Positions 17,596-27,010 of a DNA stretch of 64,000 nucleotides are shown in pieces. Position numbers and translations under genes: made by a program. The notes beneath the pieces are model-generated. The model was not told where the DNA came from, did no database searches, and was given only the letters and a program-made list of their open reading frames with translations. Every line of letters starts with the position of its first letter. Position 1 is the first letter of the stretch. The stretch is from Cyclobacteriaceae bacterium (GTDB lineage Bacteria; Bacteroidota; Bacteroidia; Cytophagales; Cyclobacteriaceae): positions 62,001-126,000 of the forward strand of contig JANQPQ010000046.1 of assembly GCA_028285445.1 (NCBI GenBank), read 5' to 3'.

Positions 17596-18576
17596 TCAAT
17601 ACATTAACCAACCCAACCTGATTACTCCAAAGTCGTGCGTGCTGGTATTGGGTCTGAATTCAGAGCTTCTAAAAACCTGAAGGAAGCTGATGGCAAACCG
17701 ATCTACATGCAAGTGCCCGCCGACTACAAAATCTCCAACGACTCCCCTTTTGTCAACATCATAACCATCTCCAAATTCATTGTCAAGTGAAAAATTGAAG
17801 GCATTTAGCCGGACAGAACCTTGCATAGATAGGTAAAGCCTGATGGGAACCTTCACAGCTATGATGGCTGGTATTGGACCAGTTACGTCGAATTCACCGG
17901 GTGCATTCAATCCGAGAAGCAAGGTACCTCCAGCGGAGGCATCGGTAAATACATTACCCAGACGAAAGCCTGCCGAGGGTAGAAAATAGGAAATTGATGG
18001 AAGTAACTCAACAAGCCACTTTCTTTCAAAGGAGAAGAAAATTCCTACCGGTACAGCGGGGTTTACTTGCCCAACCCAGGTTGGATTCGGGTCTCCAAGG
18101 AAATCGTGAACGGCTGATTGAATTGGATCTCCCAAGGCTTCTGGCCCAAGTAAGCCAACAGTCAGTTCATAGGTGTTTTGCCAGAGCTCAGTGGGTGACA
18201 CCACTTCGATTTTGTTTCCTCCGTACAACCAGGCGGCGTAGGGTCGGTCGGTCGGATTTACAGTTGTACTTTTGATACTCCGAGGTGTATACATATTTTG
18301 AGCAGCAACCACACCTGTCACGAATTTGTGATCCGTGGTATTAAAACTACCGGGAAGAGGAATGAAGCCAAACAATCTAGGCACGCGCTTATCAAATCTC
18401 CATCGGTATTCAAAGCGCAACGCTTGGGTATAATGAATATCAGTTGGATCATTTAGTGCAAAGAAATCATTTTCTATTTGGGCCGTAAAAGAGGAGTTTT
18501 GCGACCATGATTCGAACGGTGTATTTAACAGTGTTAGAAGAATCAAACAGCGTAGTTTCCTCATAATCGTCTTCAT
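17596..18576 (-). CDS. LpxR-family (DUF2219) outer-membrane lipid A 3'-O-deacylase
   Basis: 326 residues with a signal peptide (about MRKLRCLILLTLLNTPFESWSQ, after an alternative first ATG). Family motifs are IENDFFALNDPTDIHYTQAL near the mature N-terminus (the Asn-Asp pair and following Thr of LpxR), NMYTPRSI, DRPYAAWLYGG, and GPEALGDPIQSAVHDFLG with the likely catalytic His. The rest is a beta-barrel ending in an aromatic-rich strand (FGVIRLGWLMY). LpxR removes the 3'-linked acyloxyacyl chain from lipid A at the cell surface. It is transcribed just ahead of the M4-like gene, 4 bases apart. Whether the activity is lipid A deacylation in this organism is inference. Confidence 0.85.
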   Translation of the reverse strand: MKTIMRKLRCLILLTLLNTPFESWSQNSSFTAQIENDFFALNDPTDIHYTQALRFEYRWRFDKRVPRLFGFIPLPGSFNTTDHKFVTGVVAAQNMYTPRSIKSTTVNPTDRPYAAWLYGGNKIEVVSPTELWQNTYELTVGLLGPEALGDPIQSAVHDFLGDPNPTWVGQVNPAVPVGIFFSFERKWLVELLPSISYFLPSAGFRLGNVFTDASAGGTLLLGLNAPGEFDVTGPIPAIIAVKVPIRLYLSMQGSVRLNAFNFSLDNEFGDGYDVDKRGVVGDFVVGGHLHVDRFAISFLQVFRSSEFRPNTSTHDFGVIRLGWLMY

Positions 18577-18676
18577 AGGTAGCCCCGATTTTCTCAGATC
18601 AGGGATAAGCGGGCATCAAGACCAACAGTCCCTTCCTACAAAATACACACTTACTATTAATGGCAAGAATATGAGA

Positions 18677-18692
18677 TACGTATAAATACGTA
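18677..18692. promoter_or_regulatory. Doubled TACGTA palindrome upstream of the lpxR-like gene
   Basis: TACGTA-TAAA-TACGTA lies about 100 bases upstream of the lpxR-like start codon, in the only sizeable gap (18577-18737) around it. It could be an operator for the lpxR/M4 transcription unit. The evidence is only the symmetry; nothing else of note is seen in this gap. Confidence 0.25.
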
Positions 18693-18737
18693 AAGGCTAA
18701 GGTCGCACTTTCCGAAACCGCCTGCGTAGGGGTATGG

Positions 18738-19799
18738 TTATTTGAGGAAATATCTATTCATATAATTTTGAAGTTGATCTCGTTCTTCTTCAGTCCTCGC
18801 TAGCTGCCCCGCCCGTTTAAATGACTTTTTGGCCATTTCAATATTTCCACTCTTGCCGTATGCATCCCCGATGCTGCGGTGGAGGACGTAAGAATCCGGA
18901 TAGTAGGCTATGCCCCGCTTAAAGGTTTCAATGGCCCGGTCTATGCGTCCATGATGGCCTAGTGTTTCATAACCGTAGGCTAACCAGTCAATGGTGTCTG
19001 CTTGTTGCACGGCCTTTTGCTCCCATTGGTCGGCCTCTGTGGTATTTCCCTGCAACCTCAGTAGATCTGCTTTCACTATCATGTTGGCGAATTTCTCCTC
19101 AAATCGAAGAGATCGGTCAATCCACACCATGGCCTCATCGTAATGAGTTTTGTTGATAACGCAGTAAAGAGCGGCTTCGCGGTTACCAAACCATCTGAAC
19201 CTTGGCAATGTTCGCAAGTTACGATTGAACTCAGCAATTACAGTTTCATGCTGATTCACAGAAACCCTAAATGGGACCTTTATCTTATCCCAGATCAGCG
19301 CAATTGTGGCGGTGCTGTCTTGAAGATCTATAAACTCATACTTTAGGGCTTCCTGGTGTTCAACTTGCTCAGGCGTAACTGTAACTCTCAAAGCGTCTTC
19401 ATTTTCATCGTAATAAAAGCTTCCCCATTGTGTGTAGTTGGTCGAGAATATAACAGTCCATTCATCCTTATTGGGTATCATGTGCAAGCCATATATACCG
19501 GCCTTTAGCTTCTTTCCTTCAATTTCCACATCATCGGTAAATGAGATTCGAGTGCTTTCATTGGCTCCGGCGCGCCAAACTTTACCATAGGGGACTAATA
19601 CATCCCAAATGTTTCTCCCAAAAGTTCTGGGGCGGTGATAGTCTATTTTGATGTTAGTGATGCCAATGTTTTGCGAAATGCTAGCATATTTGGATACTTC
19701 CGGATATGTTACCTGACTTTCGCCAAATGAATGACGCTCCTGTGCCTGGAGGTTTGAGGCGAGACAAAAAACGACAACTAGATGTGGGAAGAACTTCAT
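18738..19799 (-). CDS. DUF2911 domain protein with C-terminal TPR
   Basis: The start is ATG 19799 because it begins a clear signal peptide (MKFFPHLVVVFCLASNLQAQ). The frame is open 65 codons further upstream, but that part runs into the AraC gene. The mature protein has the DUF2911 beta-rich domain (KIDYHRPRTFGRNIWDVLVP, YGKVWRAGANESTRISF, then GIYGLHMIPNKDEWTVIFS) at about 30-170. A helical TPR-like half follows (about 190-353, with IETFKRGIAYYPDSYVLHR). The family is common and secreted in Bacteroidota, with no assigned activity. It lies 73 bases after the AraC-type regulator on the same strand. Confidence 0.82.
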   Translation of the reverse strand: MKFFPHLVVVFCLASNLQAQERHSFGESQVTYPEVSKYASISQNIGITNIKIDYHRPRTFGRNIWDVLVPYGKVWRAGANESTRISFTDDVEIEGKKLKAGIYGLHMIPNKDEWTVIFSTNYTQWGSFYYDENEDALRVTVTPEQVEHQEALKYEFIDLQDSTATIALIWDKIKVPFRVSVNQHETVIAEFNRNLRTLPRFRWFGNREAALYCVINKTHYDEAMVWIDRSLRFEEKFANMIVKADLLRLQGNTTEADQWEQKAVQQADTIDWLAYGYETLGHHGRIDRAIETFKRGIAYYPDSYVLHRSIGDAYGKSGNIEMAKKSFKRAGQLARTEEERDQLQNYMNRYFLK

Positions 19800-19872
19800 G
19801 AATTCTGGTTTAATGTTTCTGTATTTAGCCTTAAAACGACTGGATGCCAAAAAGGTGCTTGGTTTGAGCCTA

Positions 19873-20931
19873 TTATGAGTTCGGATTGGCCAATTTGGAC
19901 GACTTTGGGGCAAAACTATTGCGGTAAGATGATGGGGTAAGACCCGTCTTTGCCTTGAAAGTTTCATGAAATGTGGACTTTGACTTGAACCCACACTCCT
20001 CGGCTATTCCCTGGATAGAAAGGTAGCCGTAGGCGGGATCAACCAAACGCTTCTTAATTAGATCTATCCTGTAGCCGTTCACGAAATCATTGAATGATGT
20101 ACCGAGACCAGAGTTGATGAGTTTCGAGACCTGATGCCTGCTAAGATTAGCATGCGCAGCTAGTTTTGCTATTGTGAGTTGTTGGTCGCGAAACAGTTCT
20201 TGCGACTCAACCACAGAGACCAGATAGTCGAGATCACTATTGTTAATTTGAGCAGGTTGAGTGGCCAGATGGAATACCTGCCTTTTTGAATTTCTCACGT
20301 ATAGATATCCAAGTCTGTAAAGCATTAGGGTTAACAGCAGGTAAGGAAAAGTTGCCGGATGCATACCCAGAAACCTGCCATCTAGCTGAGCCAAACCTAG
20401 AATGGTGGCCGGAATAAATAGAAGAGGGAAAGCAAAGGAATTTAAGTGAGTTAATGTGGCCAATGACTTCTTAGCAACCCCAGGGTAAAGCAAACCGTTG
20501 TTGATTGACACTAGTGCTACTCCTCCATAAGCAATACCCGAAAACAAGGTGGCATAGGAATAGCAGGTCGGTAATTCAAAATACGGATAAGCCAAGTGCG
20601 CGCAATAGAAAACGAATGGAACGAAGTGGAGGTAAGAAGCTGAAGATAGCTGCTTGCGGTCATTAATAAGGTGCCTGATAGCCAGGTAAATTGCTGGCCC
20701 GACCAGCAGCAATGAAATTAAACTGAAAGATGAAAGATTGATCCAAACCGAATGATCACTGAGGTTTCTGAATGGATACATCAGCAGTCGGAAGGACAAA
20801 GCAAATAGACCTAAGGCCATTAACCTGGCGGCCAGGCCTTTAGGTTTTGCTCGAAAATAGTGGACCGCCAAAATAAAACCTTGGGCAGCACCAATAAGAA
20901 TAAAGGCCTGAAGGAGCAAAGAGTTACCCAT
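19873..20931 (-). CDS. Membrane-embedded AraC-family transcriptional regulator
   Basis: 352 residues. Residues 1-220 contain about seven hydrophobic segments (starting LLLQAFILIGAAQGFILAVHYF), a 7TM-like sensor region. Residues 240-340 form an AraC DNA-binding domain with two helix-turn-helix units (LTIAKLAAHANLSRHQVSKLIN and IQGIAEECGFKSKSTFHETF in parts), ending with the typical GLTPSSYRN. This places a DNA-binding domain on a membrane protein, a common Bacteroidota arrangement. The flanking genes on the same strand are the permease upstream (57 bases) and the DUF2911 gene downstream (73 bases), so either may be its target. The signal is unknown. Confidence 0.9.
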   Translation of the reverse strand: MGNSLLLQAFILIGAAQGFILAVHYFRAKPKGLAARLMALGLFALSFRLLMYPFRNLSDHSVWINLSSFSLISLLLVGPAIYLAIRHLINDRKQLSSASYLHFVPFVFYCAHLAYPYFELPTCYSYATLFSGIAYGGVALVSINNGLLYPGVAKKSLATLTHLNSFAFPLLFIPATILGLAQLDGRFLGMHPATFPYLLLTLMLYRLGYLYVRNSKRQVFHLATQPAQINNSDLDYLVSVVESQELFRDQQLTIAKLAAHANLSRHQVSKLINSGLGTSFNDFVNGYRIDLIKKRLVDPAYGYLSIQGIAEECGFKSKSTFHETFKAKTGLTPSSYRNSFAPKSSKLANPNS

Positions 20932-20988
20932 AATTTCAGTTCAACGTTGGTAGAACGGGTTATGGGATGAAACGAGTTCTTTCCGTAG

Positions 20989-23403
20989 TTAGTTCTCCTT
21001 CAATATTTCCGCAGGATTATTGGCTTTGATCTTATACAGTTGAGAAAGGATTATGATTCCTATAATCAACCCAGGTATCAGCAAGGGCAAAATAAAACCA
21101 ACTGCACCAATTTCAACTCTGTATACAAAGCCGGCCAGCCAGTTGGAAACCAGGTACCAAGATAATGGTACTGAAATAAGGTAGGCTACAACAGCTAGCA
21201 TTACCAAGTCTCTGCCTAGCAATTGCATGATGGTACTAACACTGGCCCCTAATACTTTTCGAATGCTAAACTCCCTGCTCCTTTGATTGGTGGTATAGGC
21301 TGAGAGGCCAAACAAGCCAATGAATCCAACCACAATTGCGATTGCGGCGAAGCCATTAAACATGCTCTCAAATCGTTGTTCAGATTGATACATATTGGCA
21401 AGGCTATCACTAAGGAAGGTATATTGAAATGGGTAACCAGGGTTGGTTTTCTGCCACGCATCGCGAATTGCACCAATACTTTCTACTACATCATGGCCAG
21501 AGATTTTGATAATTGCATGTTGGCCCCAGTTCTGTTGCACATTAAGAAATAAGGCAAAAGGTTCAAGCGGGTTATGTAAAGACTTGAAGTGAACGTCGTC
21601 AATGATACCAACTACCTTAAAGGAGCTTTGGCTGGCTTTTACCATATCAGGAGTTGCTATGCCAAGCCCCATCTTTCTGGCTGCTTCCTTAGAAAGCAAC
21701 ACGGTCCAATTAGTATCTGAAGCAATGTCCTTCGAGAAATTTCGGCCGTCAATGAGGGGAATGCCCATTACATCTATAAAATCATGGCCCACCACCAGGC
21801 CGTTCATATTTACTCTTTCATCCAGACCCTGATCACTTCTGCGAAAGCCTACAGAGAAGTAGGGTTCTCCAGGCAGCACTCCGCTCCTTGTCATCCCAAG
21901 AATATCTGCTCTGTTGATTAGCCTGTTTTTGAAAGCCCCAAAACTATTGCGGGGTATAGGGTCTGAGATGGGAACACTGAGGGTTTGTTCTGTTTCAAAC
22001 CCAAGTTTCTTGTTTTTGATGAAAGCCATTTGCTCCCGAATAAAATACAAACCGGTAATCAATGTTAGCGTAGCCGCGAACTGGGCAATAACCAAGTACT
22101 TCCTCAATACTCCGCCAACATTTTTGTTTCCTTTGGATGATTTTAAAATAAGTGATGGTTTAAACGAAGACATCACCAGGGCGGGATAGAGACCAGATAG
22201 AATGGTTGTAGTTAGATATATGCCAAAAGCAGATGTTACGAAATGCGGCTCAAGTAACTGTTGCCAACTAAACTCACTTTTCGAGAGTTCATTAAAAGTT
22301 GGAATAGTAAATACAATTAATATGGAGGCTACAACGAATGCCAGCCCTACTGCAATGGCAGATTCACTCATGAATTGAATTATTAGTTGACCCCTGGTGG
22401 CACCCGCTACTTTTCTAATGCCAACATCTTTAGCGCGGTTTGTGGCTCTTGCAGTGGCCAGGTTAATAAAGTTGATGGAGCCGATGATCAGCATGATGCC
22501 CGCAATCAGCAACATGAACCGCACTTGAGACGCGTCTCCATTGGGGCCAATTTCCCAATTCAAATTAGAATGAAGATGTATGTCTGGAAGGGCTTGCAAA
22601 GAGAAGGCGGGCTCTCGTGGTGAATTGGGCGTTACAAAAGATTTCTTTATTGCTGGAAGGATAGAAGCCTCAATTTGCTTAGAGTCGGCATTTTCGTTTA
22701 GGAGCAGATAAGTGTAGATGTGCAGCCACTGCCAATTGGTGATATCACCCACTCCAAGGGAGCCGCTGTTTTTCAATCGCCAAACTTTAATTGTCGAAAA
22801 GGACACCACGAAGTCGTAATCGATGTGTGAATTCTTGCTGCCCTTTTTCACCACACCCGATACCGTAACTTCCAGATCGTAATCGGCTAGCAATGTCTTG
22901 CCAATAGGGTCCTCATCTTTGAAATATCTCTCAGCAGCTTCATCTGTTATCACCACTTTGAAAGGCCCACTTAGTGCTTCACGCGGATTACCCTGAAGAA
23001 AATCTCCCTCAAAGAAATCAAAGAAAGTGGAGTCAGCGAAGAGAAACCCTTTTTCAAAGAATGTTTGCCCATTATAAGTTACCGTGAAACGATTATCTGG
23101 AACTCTCAACCTAACCATGGTCTCCACACCCTCAAGTACTTCAACCAGTTCGGGACCCATGGGGCCAGGTGTTTTTGCTGTGTTATCATCTTCGCCACTA
23201 AGCGTTCCGGTATATACTACGCGATGGATCCTCTTCGCATTCTTATGATGTTTATCGTAAGAATACTGATCTATCACATAGATGGTAAGTAGACATGCAA
23301 CCAGCAGGCTAATGGCTAATCCACTAACCGAAATAATTGTGTAGAACTTGTTTTTCCAGAGGTTGCGAAAACCGGTAAGAATATAATTTGTAATGATAGC
23401 CAT
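20989..23403 (-). CDS. FtsX/MacB-type ABC transporter permease
   Basis: 804 residues. A first membrane segment (about 20-45) is followed by a large periplasmic MacB-PCD-like domain, and then a membrane block at about 290-450 with the FtsX signature GSINFINLATARATNRAKDVGIRK in parts. A second periplasmic domain and a final FtsX domain follow (NQRSREFSIRKVLGASVSTI and three helices), ending in NNPAEILKEN. This duplicated layout is standard for the large Bacteroidota permeases. No ATPase gene is adjacent, so the partner must be encoded elsewhere. The substrate is unknown, but peptide or lipoprotein export is the usual suggestion for the family. Confidence 0.9.
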   Translation of the reverse strand: MAIITNYILTGFRNLWKNKFYTIISVSGLAISLLVACLLTIYVIDQYSYDKHHKNAKRIHRVVYTGTLSGEDDNTAKTPGPMGPELVEVLEGVETMVRLRVPDNRFTVTYNGQTFFEKGFLFADSTFFDFFEGDFLQGNPREALSGPFKVVITDEAAERYFKDEDPIGKTLLADYDLEVTVSGVVKKGSKNSHIDYDFVVSFSTIKVWRLKNSGSLGVGDITNWQWLHIYTYLLLNENADSKQIEASILPAIKKSFVTPNSPREPAFSLQALPDIHLHSNLNWEIGPNGDASQVRFMLLIAGIMLIIGSINFINLATARATNRAKDVGIRKVAGATRGQLIIQFMSESAIAVGLAFVVASILIVFTIPTFNELSKSEFSWQQLLEPHFVTSAFGIYLTTTILSGLYPALVMSSFKPSLILKSSKGNKNVGGVLRKYLVIAQFAATLTLITGLYFIREQMAFIKNKKLGFETEQTLSVPISDPIPRNSFGAFKNRLINRADILGMTRSGVLPGEPYFSVGFRRSDQGLDERVNMNGLVVGHDFIDVMGIPLIDGRNFSKDIASDTNWTVLLSKEAARKMGLGIATPDMVKASQSSFKVVGIIDDVHFKSLHNPLEPFALFLNVQQNWGQHAIIKISGHDVVESIGAIRDAWQKTNPGYPFQYTFLSDSLANMYQSEQRFESMFNGFAAIAIVVGFIGLFGLSAYTTNQRSREFSIRKVLGASVSTIMQLLGRDLVMLAVVAYLISVPLSWYLVSNWLAGFVYRVEIGAVGFILPLLIPGLIIGIIILSQLYKIKANNPAEILKEN

Positions 23404-23536
23404 CCTGATAATTGATTTTTCCCGGCCATGATAATCTTAAGTTGATACTTAAATGGACGTAGGCTTCCAACCGGACGACTTCTTTGAATTGACTTTAGCA
23501 CTGGTTATCAGTAACTTGATTAGCGCCCATTGAATT

Positions 23537-24310
23537 ATGAAAAGGATTCTGTTAATCGCCTGCTTTGCCCCAGTGTTAGGTTGGACCCAGGAGTTGACAA
23601 CCGAGCAATTCCTGGAACGAAAGTTCCGCTTTCAAACGCGCAAGTATCTTTCCAGCGCAGGCAAGTCCTATCAGCAAGGAGATTTGCAGACACAGCATAG
23701 CCCTTTCATGAGCAGGTTTCTACAAGCACTTAGAACGGAAGGTGGTTCTGATCAGGTATTATCACTGCCTGAAGTGTTAGCAGTTATAGGAGCGCCAGGC
23801 CTGGAGACTCGACTCGGATCTTTTGGTGAAGATGAACCGGGTAGTGATTTTGTTTTCATCAGTAACGAAACCCTGAGAAAAACTCAAAAGAATTATGCTT
23901 TGCTTATTTGTACAGACCAGTATAAGGATTGGGAAGACTTACAGAAACCAATAAGGGATGGCAAAGCATTGAGGGCTGATTTGGAAAGCCTTTATGACTT
24001 CCAGGTAAATTTGCTGGAGAACCCTTCCAAAGCCGAAGTGATCGGAGCAATATTAGAGAGTACGAAAAGAGAATACAATCAGGACGATAACCTGCTCATA
24101 TTCATGGCCGGTCATGGCTATTACGATGAAGTACTGCGTCAGGGTTATTTGGTTCTGAGTGAATCGCAAAAGCAAGACGACAGCAGAGATTCATTTATTG
24201 CAATCCAATATTTAAGGAAGCTGCTGGATAACATCCCCATCCGGCACACTTTGGTGGTTGCCGATGGGGCCATGGGTTTTGTGCCAGATCCAGTAAACGG
24301 AGACAGGTAG
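23537..24310 (+). CDS. Caspase-fold (C14-like) secreted protein with halves in reversed order and no catalytic Cys
   Basis: 257 residues with a signal peptide (MKRILLIACFAPVLGWTQE). Residues 112-257 read as the first part of a bacterial caspase domain: KNYALLICTDQYKDW, a helix with LRADLESLYDF, LLIFMAGHGYYDE with His193, and the strand HTLVVADGAMGF, where families usually show D-x-C-F-G/S-G. The Cys position is Ala245 and the protein ends 12 residues later. Residues 22-108 instead read as the C-terminal (p10-like) part: FLERKFRFQTRKYLSSAGKS, HSPFMSRFLQALRTEGG, LSLPEVLAVI and FGEDEPGSDFVFIS. So the order is p10-p20 rather than p20-p10, as in a circular permutation cut at the interdomain loop. 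The gene converges with a permease gene. Permutation is judged by eye from family memory. Confidence 0.75.
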   Translation: MKRILLIACFAPVLGWTQELTTEQFLERKFRFQTRKYLSSAGKSYQQGDLQTQHSPFMSRFLQALRTEGGSDQVLSLPEVLAVIGAPGLETRLGSFGEDEPGSDFVFISNETLRKTQKNYALLICTDQYKDWEDLQKPIRDGKALRADLESLYDFQVNLLENPSKAEVIGAILESTKREYNQDDNLLIFMAGHGYYDEVLRQGYLVLSESQKQDDSRDSFIAIQYLRKLLDNIPIRHTLVVADGAMGFVPDPVNGDR

Positions 24311-24349
24311 TTGCTCCAAAGCTAATTGTGTCCAACTGCGATTTAAGAT

Positions 24350-27010
24350 CTATTCATACTTCAAAGTGTCCGCTGGATTTTGACGGGCGGAATTGAGTGT
24401 ATGAAACGTAATAACCAACCAAGCCAGAAGAAGACAAAACAAAGCCGGGGCTAGTAGCGCTATAATTCCAATCTCAATCTTATATGCATAACTACTGAGC
24501 CATTTATCCATCAAAAGATATGAGGCCGGAATTCCCAGAATCAAAGCCAGCAGGATTGGCCGGGTGAGATGGAAATTAAGCAGCAATACTAGTTGCGTTA
24601 CCGATGCACCCAGCACTTTCCGCACCCCTGTTTCTTTTGTTCTTTGGCCAATGACTAGAGAGGAGATACCAAATAGCCCAAGAATTGAAATGCTTAGCGC
24701 CAGGTAGGTAAAGAAATTGAATACACTTTTAAGTTGCTTTTCGGATTGGTAAAGGCGCTTGTAGCGATCGTTTATGAAATCTAGTTGCAGCACCTGGTCA
24801 GGCGCCAGCTCTGCCCATACTTGCTCTATCTCAGCTTTGGCAGCGGCTACATCATTTGCGTTAAATTGAAATACCATTTTTCGCGGTGTGGTGGTTGGGA
24901 TTAGGCAAATGGGAATGGAAGGGAAATGAATTGACCGCAGGTGAAAATCTTCCGTCACACCAATCACGGTGAATGCTTTTTCCTCCCCATCGGTAAGCCT
25001 AATAGTTGCACCAATTGGTTCATCAAGCCCGAGCGCTCTAACCGCTGACTCAGAGATTATCATTGCAGAGGAGTCGGCAATTAGGTTGTCGGAAAAATTT
25101 CTGCCCTCAGTAAGCTTAATATCGAATGTTGCAAGCATGTGCTGATCAACCATTAGCCTGGCAGCCCTTACTTTTCCATCTAAAGTTTTGTTTTGTTGCT
25201 CATGCATAAAAATTGCCCTTATCCAGGAGTCGCTGGGCAAGTTCTCCAGCATAGAACCGTGGCTAATACTTTTACTGGCTATTATTCTCGATCGGAAAGC
25301 TTCTTGGCTAGGCCCCAGATCATCAATTTCATCAACTACGATAATTCTATCTCGATTATAACCGACATCTTGATTCTCTCCATATTCCAATTGCCTGTTT
25401 ATTACCAATGAACCGGTAATGAGAATTATTGATACAGTGAACTGAAAAACTACCAGGCCCTGTCTCAATCCTACATTACCTCGGGAACTGGCTTTTCTGG
25501 GTTTAAGCAATTGCGAAGGCTTACCTCTGGAAATGGCAATGGATGGATAAATGCCAGCCAACAAAGCAGCTCCGGAGGTAACTACTAAGGAGAATAACCA
25601 CATCTGGTGATGGTTGAAAAGCGGATCGGTAAAGTTCTTGGCAGCCAAGAGGTTGAAATACGGAAGGAGGCTGTAACAAATACCAACTGCAAGAACCAAC
25701 CCCACCCACGAAACCAACAAAGATTCCAGAAGAAATTGCCAAATAAGAGAAGACTTTGAGGATCCAACTACCTTCTTAATGGCAATCTCCTTGATTCTGT
25801 TAACAGCTCCGGCGGTTGTAAGGTTAATGAAGTTGATAAAGGCCATCGCCAATATCAGTACACCGATTGAGGAAAAGAGTAGCACATACTGAATGTCTCC
25901 TGTGGAGGTACCATCAAACGTAAAATTCGAGTACAGGTGAATGTTTTTGAGTGGTTGTAAGCCGTATCGGTAGGTGTTGCCTTCAGCAATAAACTCTTGC
26001 CAGGATTGGCCTGAAAAGGCTTTTGTTACCGGATCAAAATAATGTTCATAGATGCGTTCAAAATCGCGCTCCAGCTCTACCGGATCAACATCGGGTTTCA
26101 GCTTAACATAAACTCTGTAGGCCGATAGTGTCCAGTAGGCAAGTAAAGGCACTTTGGAGGGGTCGCTCCAGCGATCGTTAATCGTAGTTCTTAAAGCAGA
26201 AAACTTCAAGTGGGAATTTTCTGGTAGATCTTCAATTACCGCTGTGATCTTGAAGGAAGTGCCATCATTAACAGTCAGAACTTTGCCTACGGGATTTTGC
26301 TGTCCATATAACTTAGTTGATAATTCTTCGGTGAGCACTATGGTGTTTGGCGCTGTTAACCCCTGCTCGAGATTGCCATGAATGGCCTTGAATGAGAATA
26401 TTGGAATCAGGTTCTGGTCGGCATATATAACAGCAGTTTCCTTGTGCAACTTCTCATTAATTACGAAAGTAAGAGGGGGAGAGAAGTTTGTTCTTGCGGC
26501 CATTTCAATTTGAGGAAACTCCTTTTGAAAGATATCCGCAATAGGTGCGTTGCCAAAAGCTGCCACCGATTCCATTTCTCCGTAACTGAGAGAATTATAC
26601 ATACGGAAAATACGATCGGCATCTTTCCAGTGCCTGTCATAACTAAGTTCATCAAGGACGTATAAACCAATGAAGACGCAGCTGGCAAGCCCTAGGGCGA
26701 TGCCCGATACATTAAGCACAGTTGTAAGCTTTTGCTTCCAGAGCCCCCGCATAGCGAAAACAAAAAGGTAGCGAACTAGTGAGGTTTCAGCCATTTTACC
26801 AAAACCACCATTACGAAGGGCAAAAGGCCGCAGCACGTTGAAAACCTGAAACCAGTACCTGCATTTGCTACTCCACTTCCCCTGCGGAAGAGCCTCGTAA
26901 TATTCATGGAGGTCGCCAATTAAGCCTTCAGCAATATGGGGTTTGCACAACTTTGAGATCAGCCAATCTCCAAACCGGGGCGCGGGCCTTCTGGTATCAG
27001 GTTTACTCAT
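24350..27010 (-). CDS. FtsX/MacB-type permease with N-terminal prefix domain, PadR-linked
   Basis: 886 residues from ATG 27010, which overlaps the end of padR. The open frame extends upstream but only over padR. Residues 1-75 are the soluble prefix typical of PadR-coupled permeases (PRFGDWLISKLCKPHIAEGL, then DLHEYYEAL). A membrane segment, a MacB-PCD-like domain, an FtsX block (FINFINLTTAGAVNRIKEIAI), a second periplasmic domain and a final FtsX block (ETGVRKVLGASVTQLVLLL) follow, ending NPADTLKYE. There is no ATPase nearby. The 8-base overlap with padR implies translational coupling and regulation by that repressor. The substrate is unknown. Confidence 0.9.
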   Translation of the reverse strand: MSKPDTRRPAPRFGDWLISKLCKPHIAEGLIGDLHEYYEALPQGKWSSKCRYWFQVFNVLRPFALRNGGFGKMAETSLVRYLFVFAMRGLWKQKLTTVLNVSGIALGLASCVFIGLYVLDELSYDRHWKDADRIFRMYNSLSYGEMESVAAFGNAPIADIFQKEFPQIEMAARTNFSPPLTFVINEKLHKETAVIYADQNLIPIFSFKAIHGNLEQGLTAPNTIVLTEELSTKLYGQQNPVGKVLTVNDGTSFKITAVIEDLPENSHLKFSALRTTINDRWSDPSKVPLLAYWTLSAYRVYVKLKPDVDPVELERDFERIYEHYFDPVTKAFSGQSWQEFIAEGNTYRYGLQPLKNIHLYSNFTFDGTSTGDIQYVLLFSSIGVLILAMAFINFINLTTAGAVNRIKEIAIKKVVGSSKSSLIWQFLLESLLVSWVGLVLAVGICYSLLPYFNLLAAKNFTDPLFNHHQMWLFSLVVTSGAALLAGIYPSIAISRGKPSQLLKPRKASSRGNVGLRQGLVVFQFTVSIILITGSLVINRQLEYGENQDVGYNRDRIIVVDEIDDLGPSQEAFRSRIIASKSISHGSMLENLPSDSWIRAIFMHEQQNKTLDGKVRAARLMVDQHMLATFDIKLTEGRNFSDNLIADSSAMIISESAVRALGLDEPIGATIRLTDGEEKAFTVIGVTEDFHLRSIHFPSIPICLIPTTTPRKMVFQFNANDVAAAKAEIEQVWAELAPDQVLQLDFINDRYKRLYQSEKQLKSVFNFFTYLALSISILGLFGISSLVIGQRTKETGVRKVLGASVTQLVLLLNFHLTRPILLALILGIPASYLLMDKWLSSYAYKIEIGIIALLAPALFCLLLAWLVITFHTLNSARQNPADTLKYE

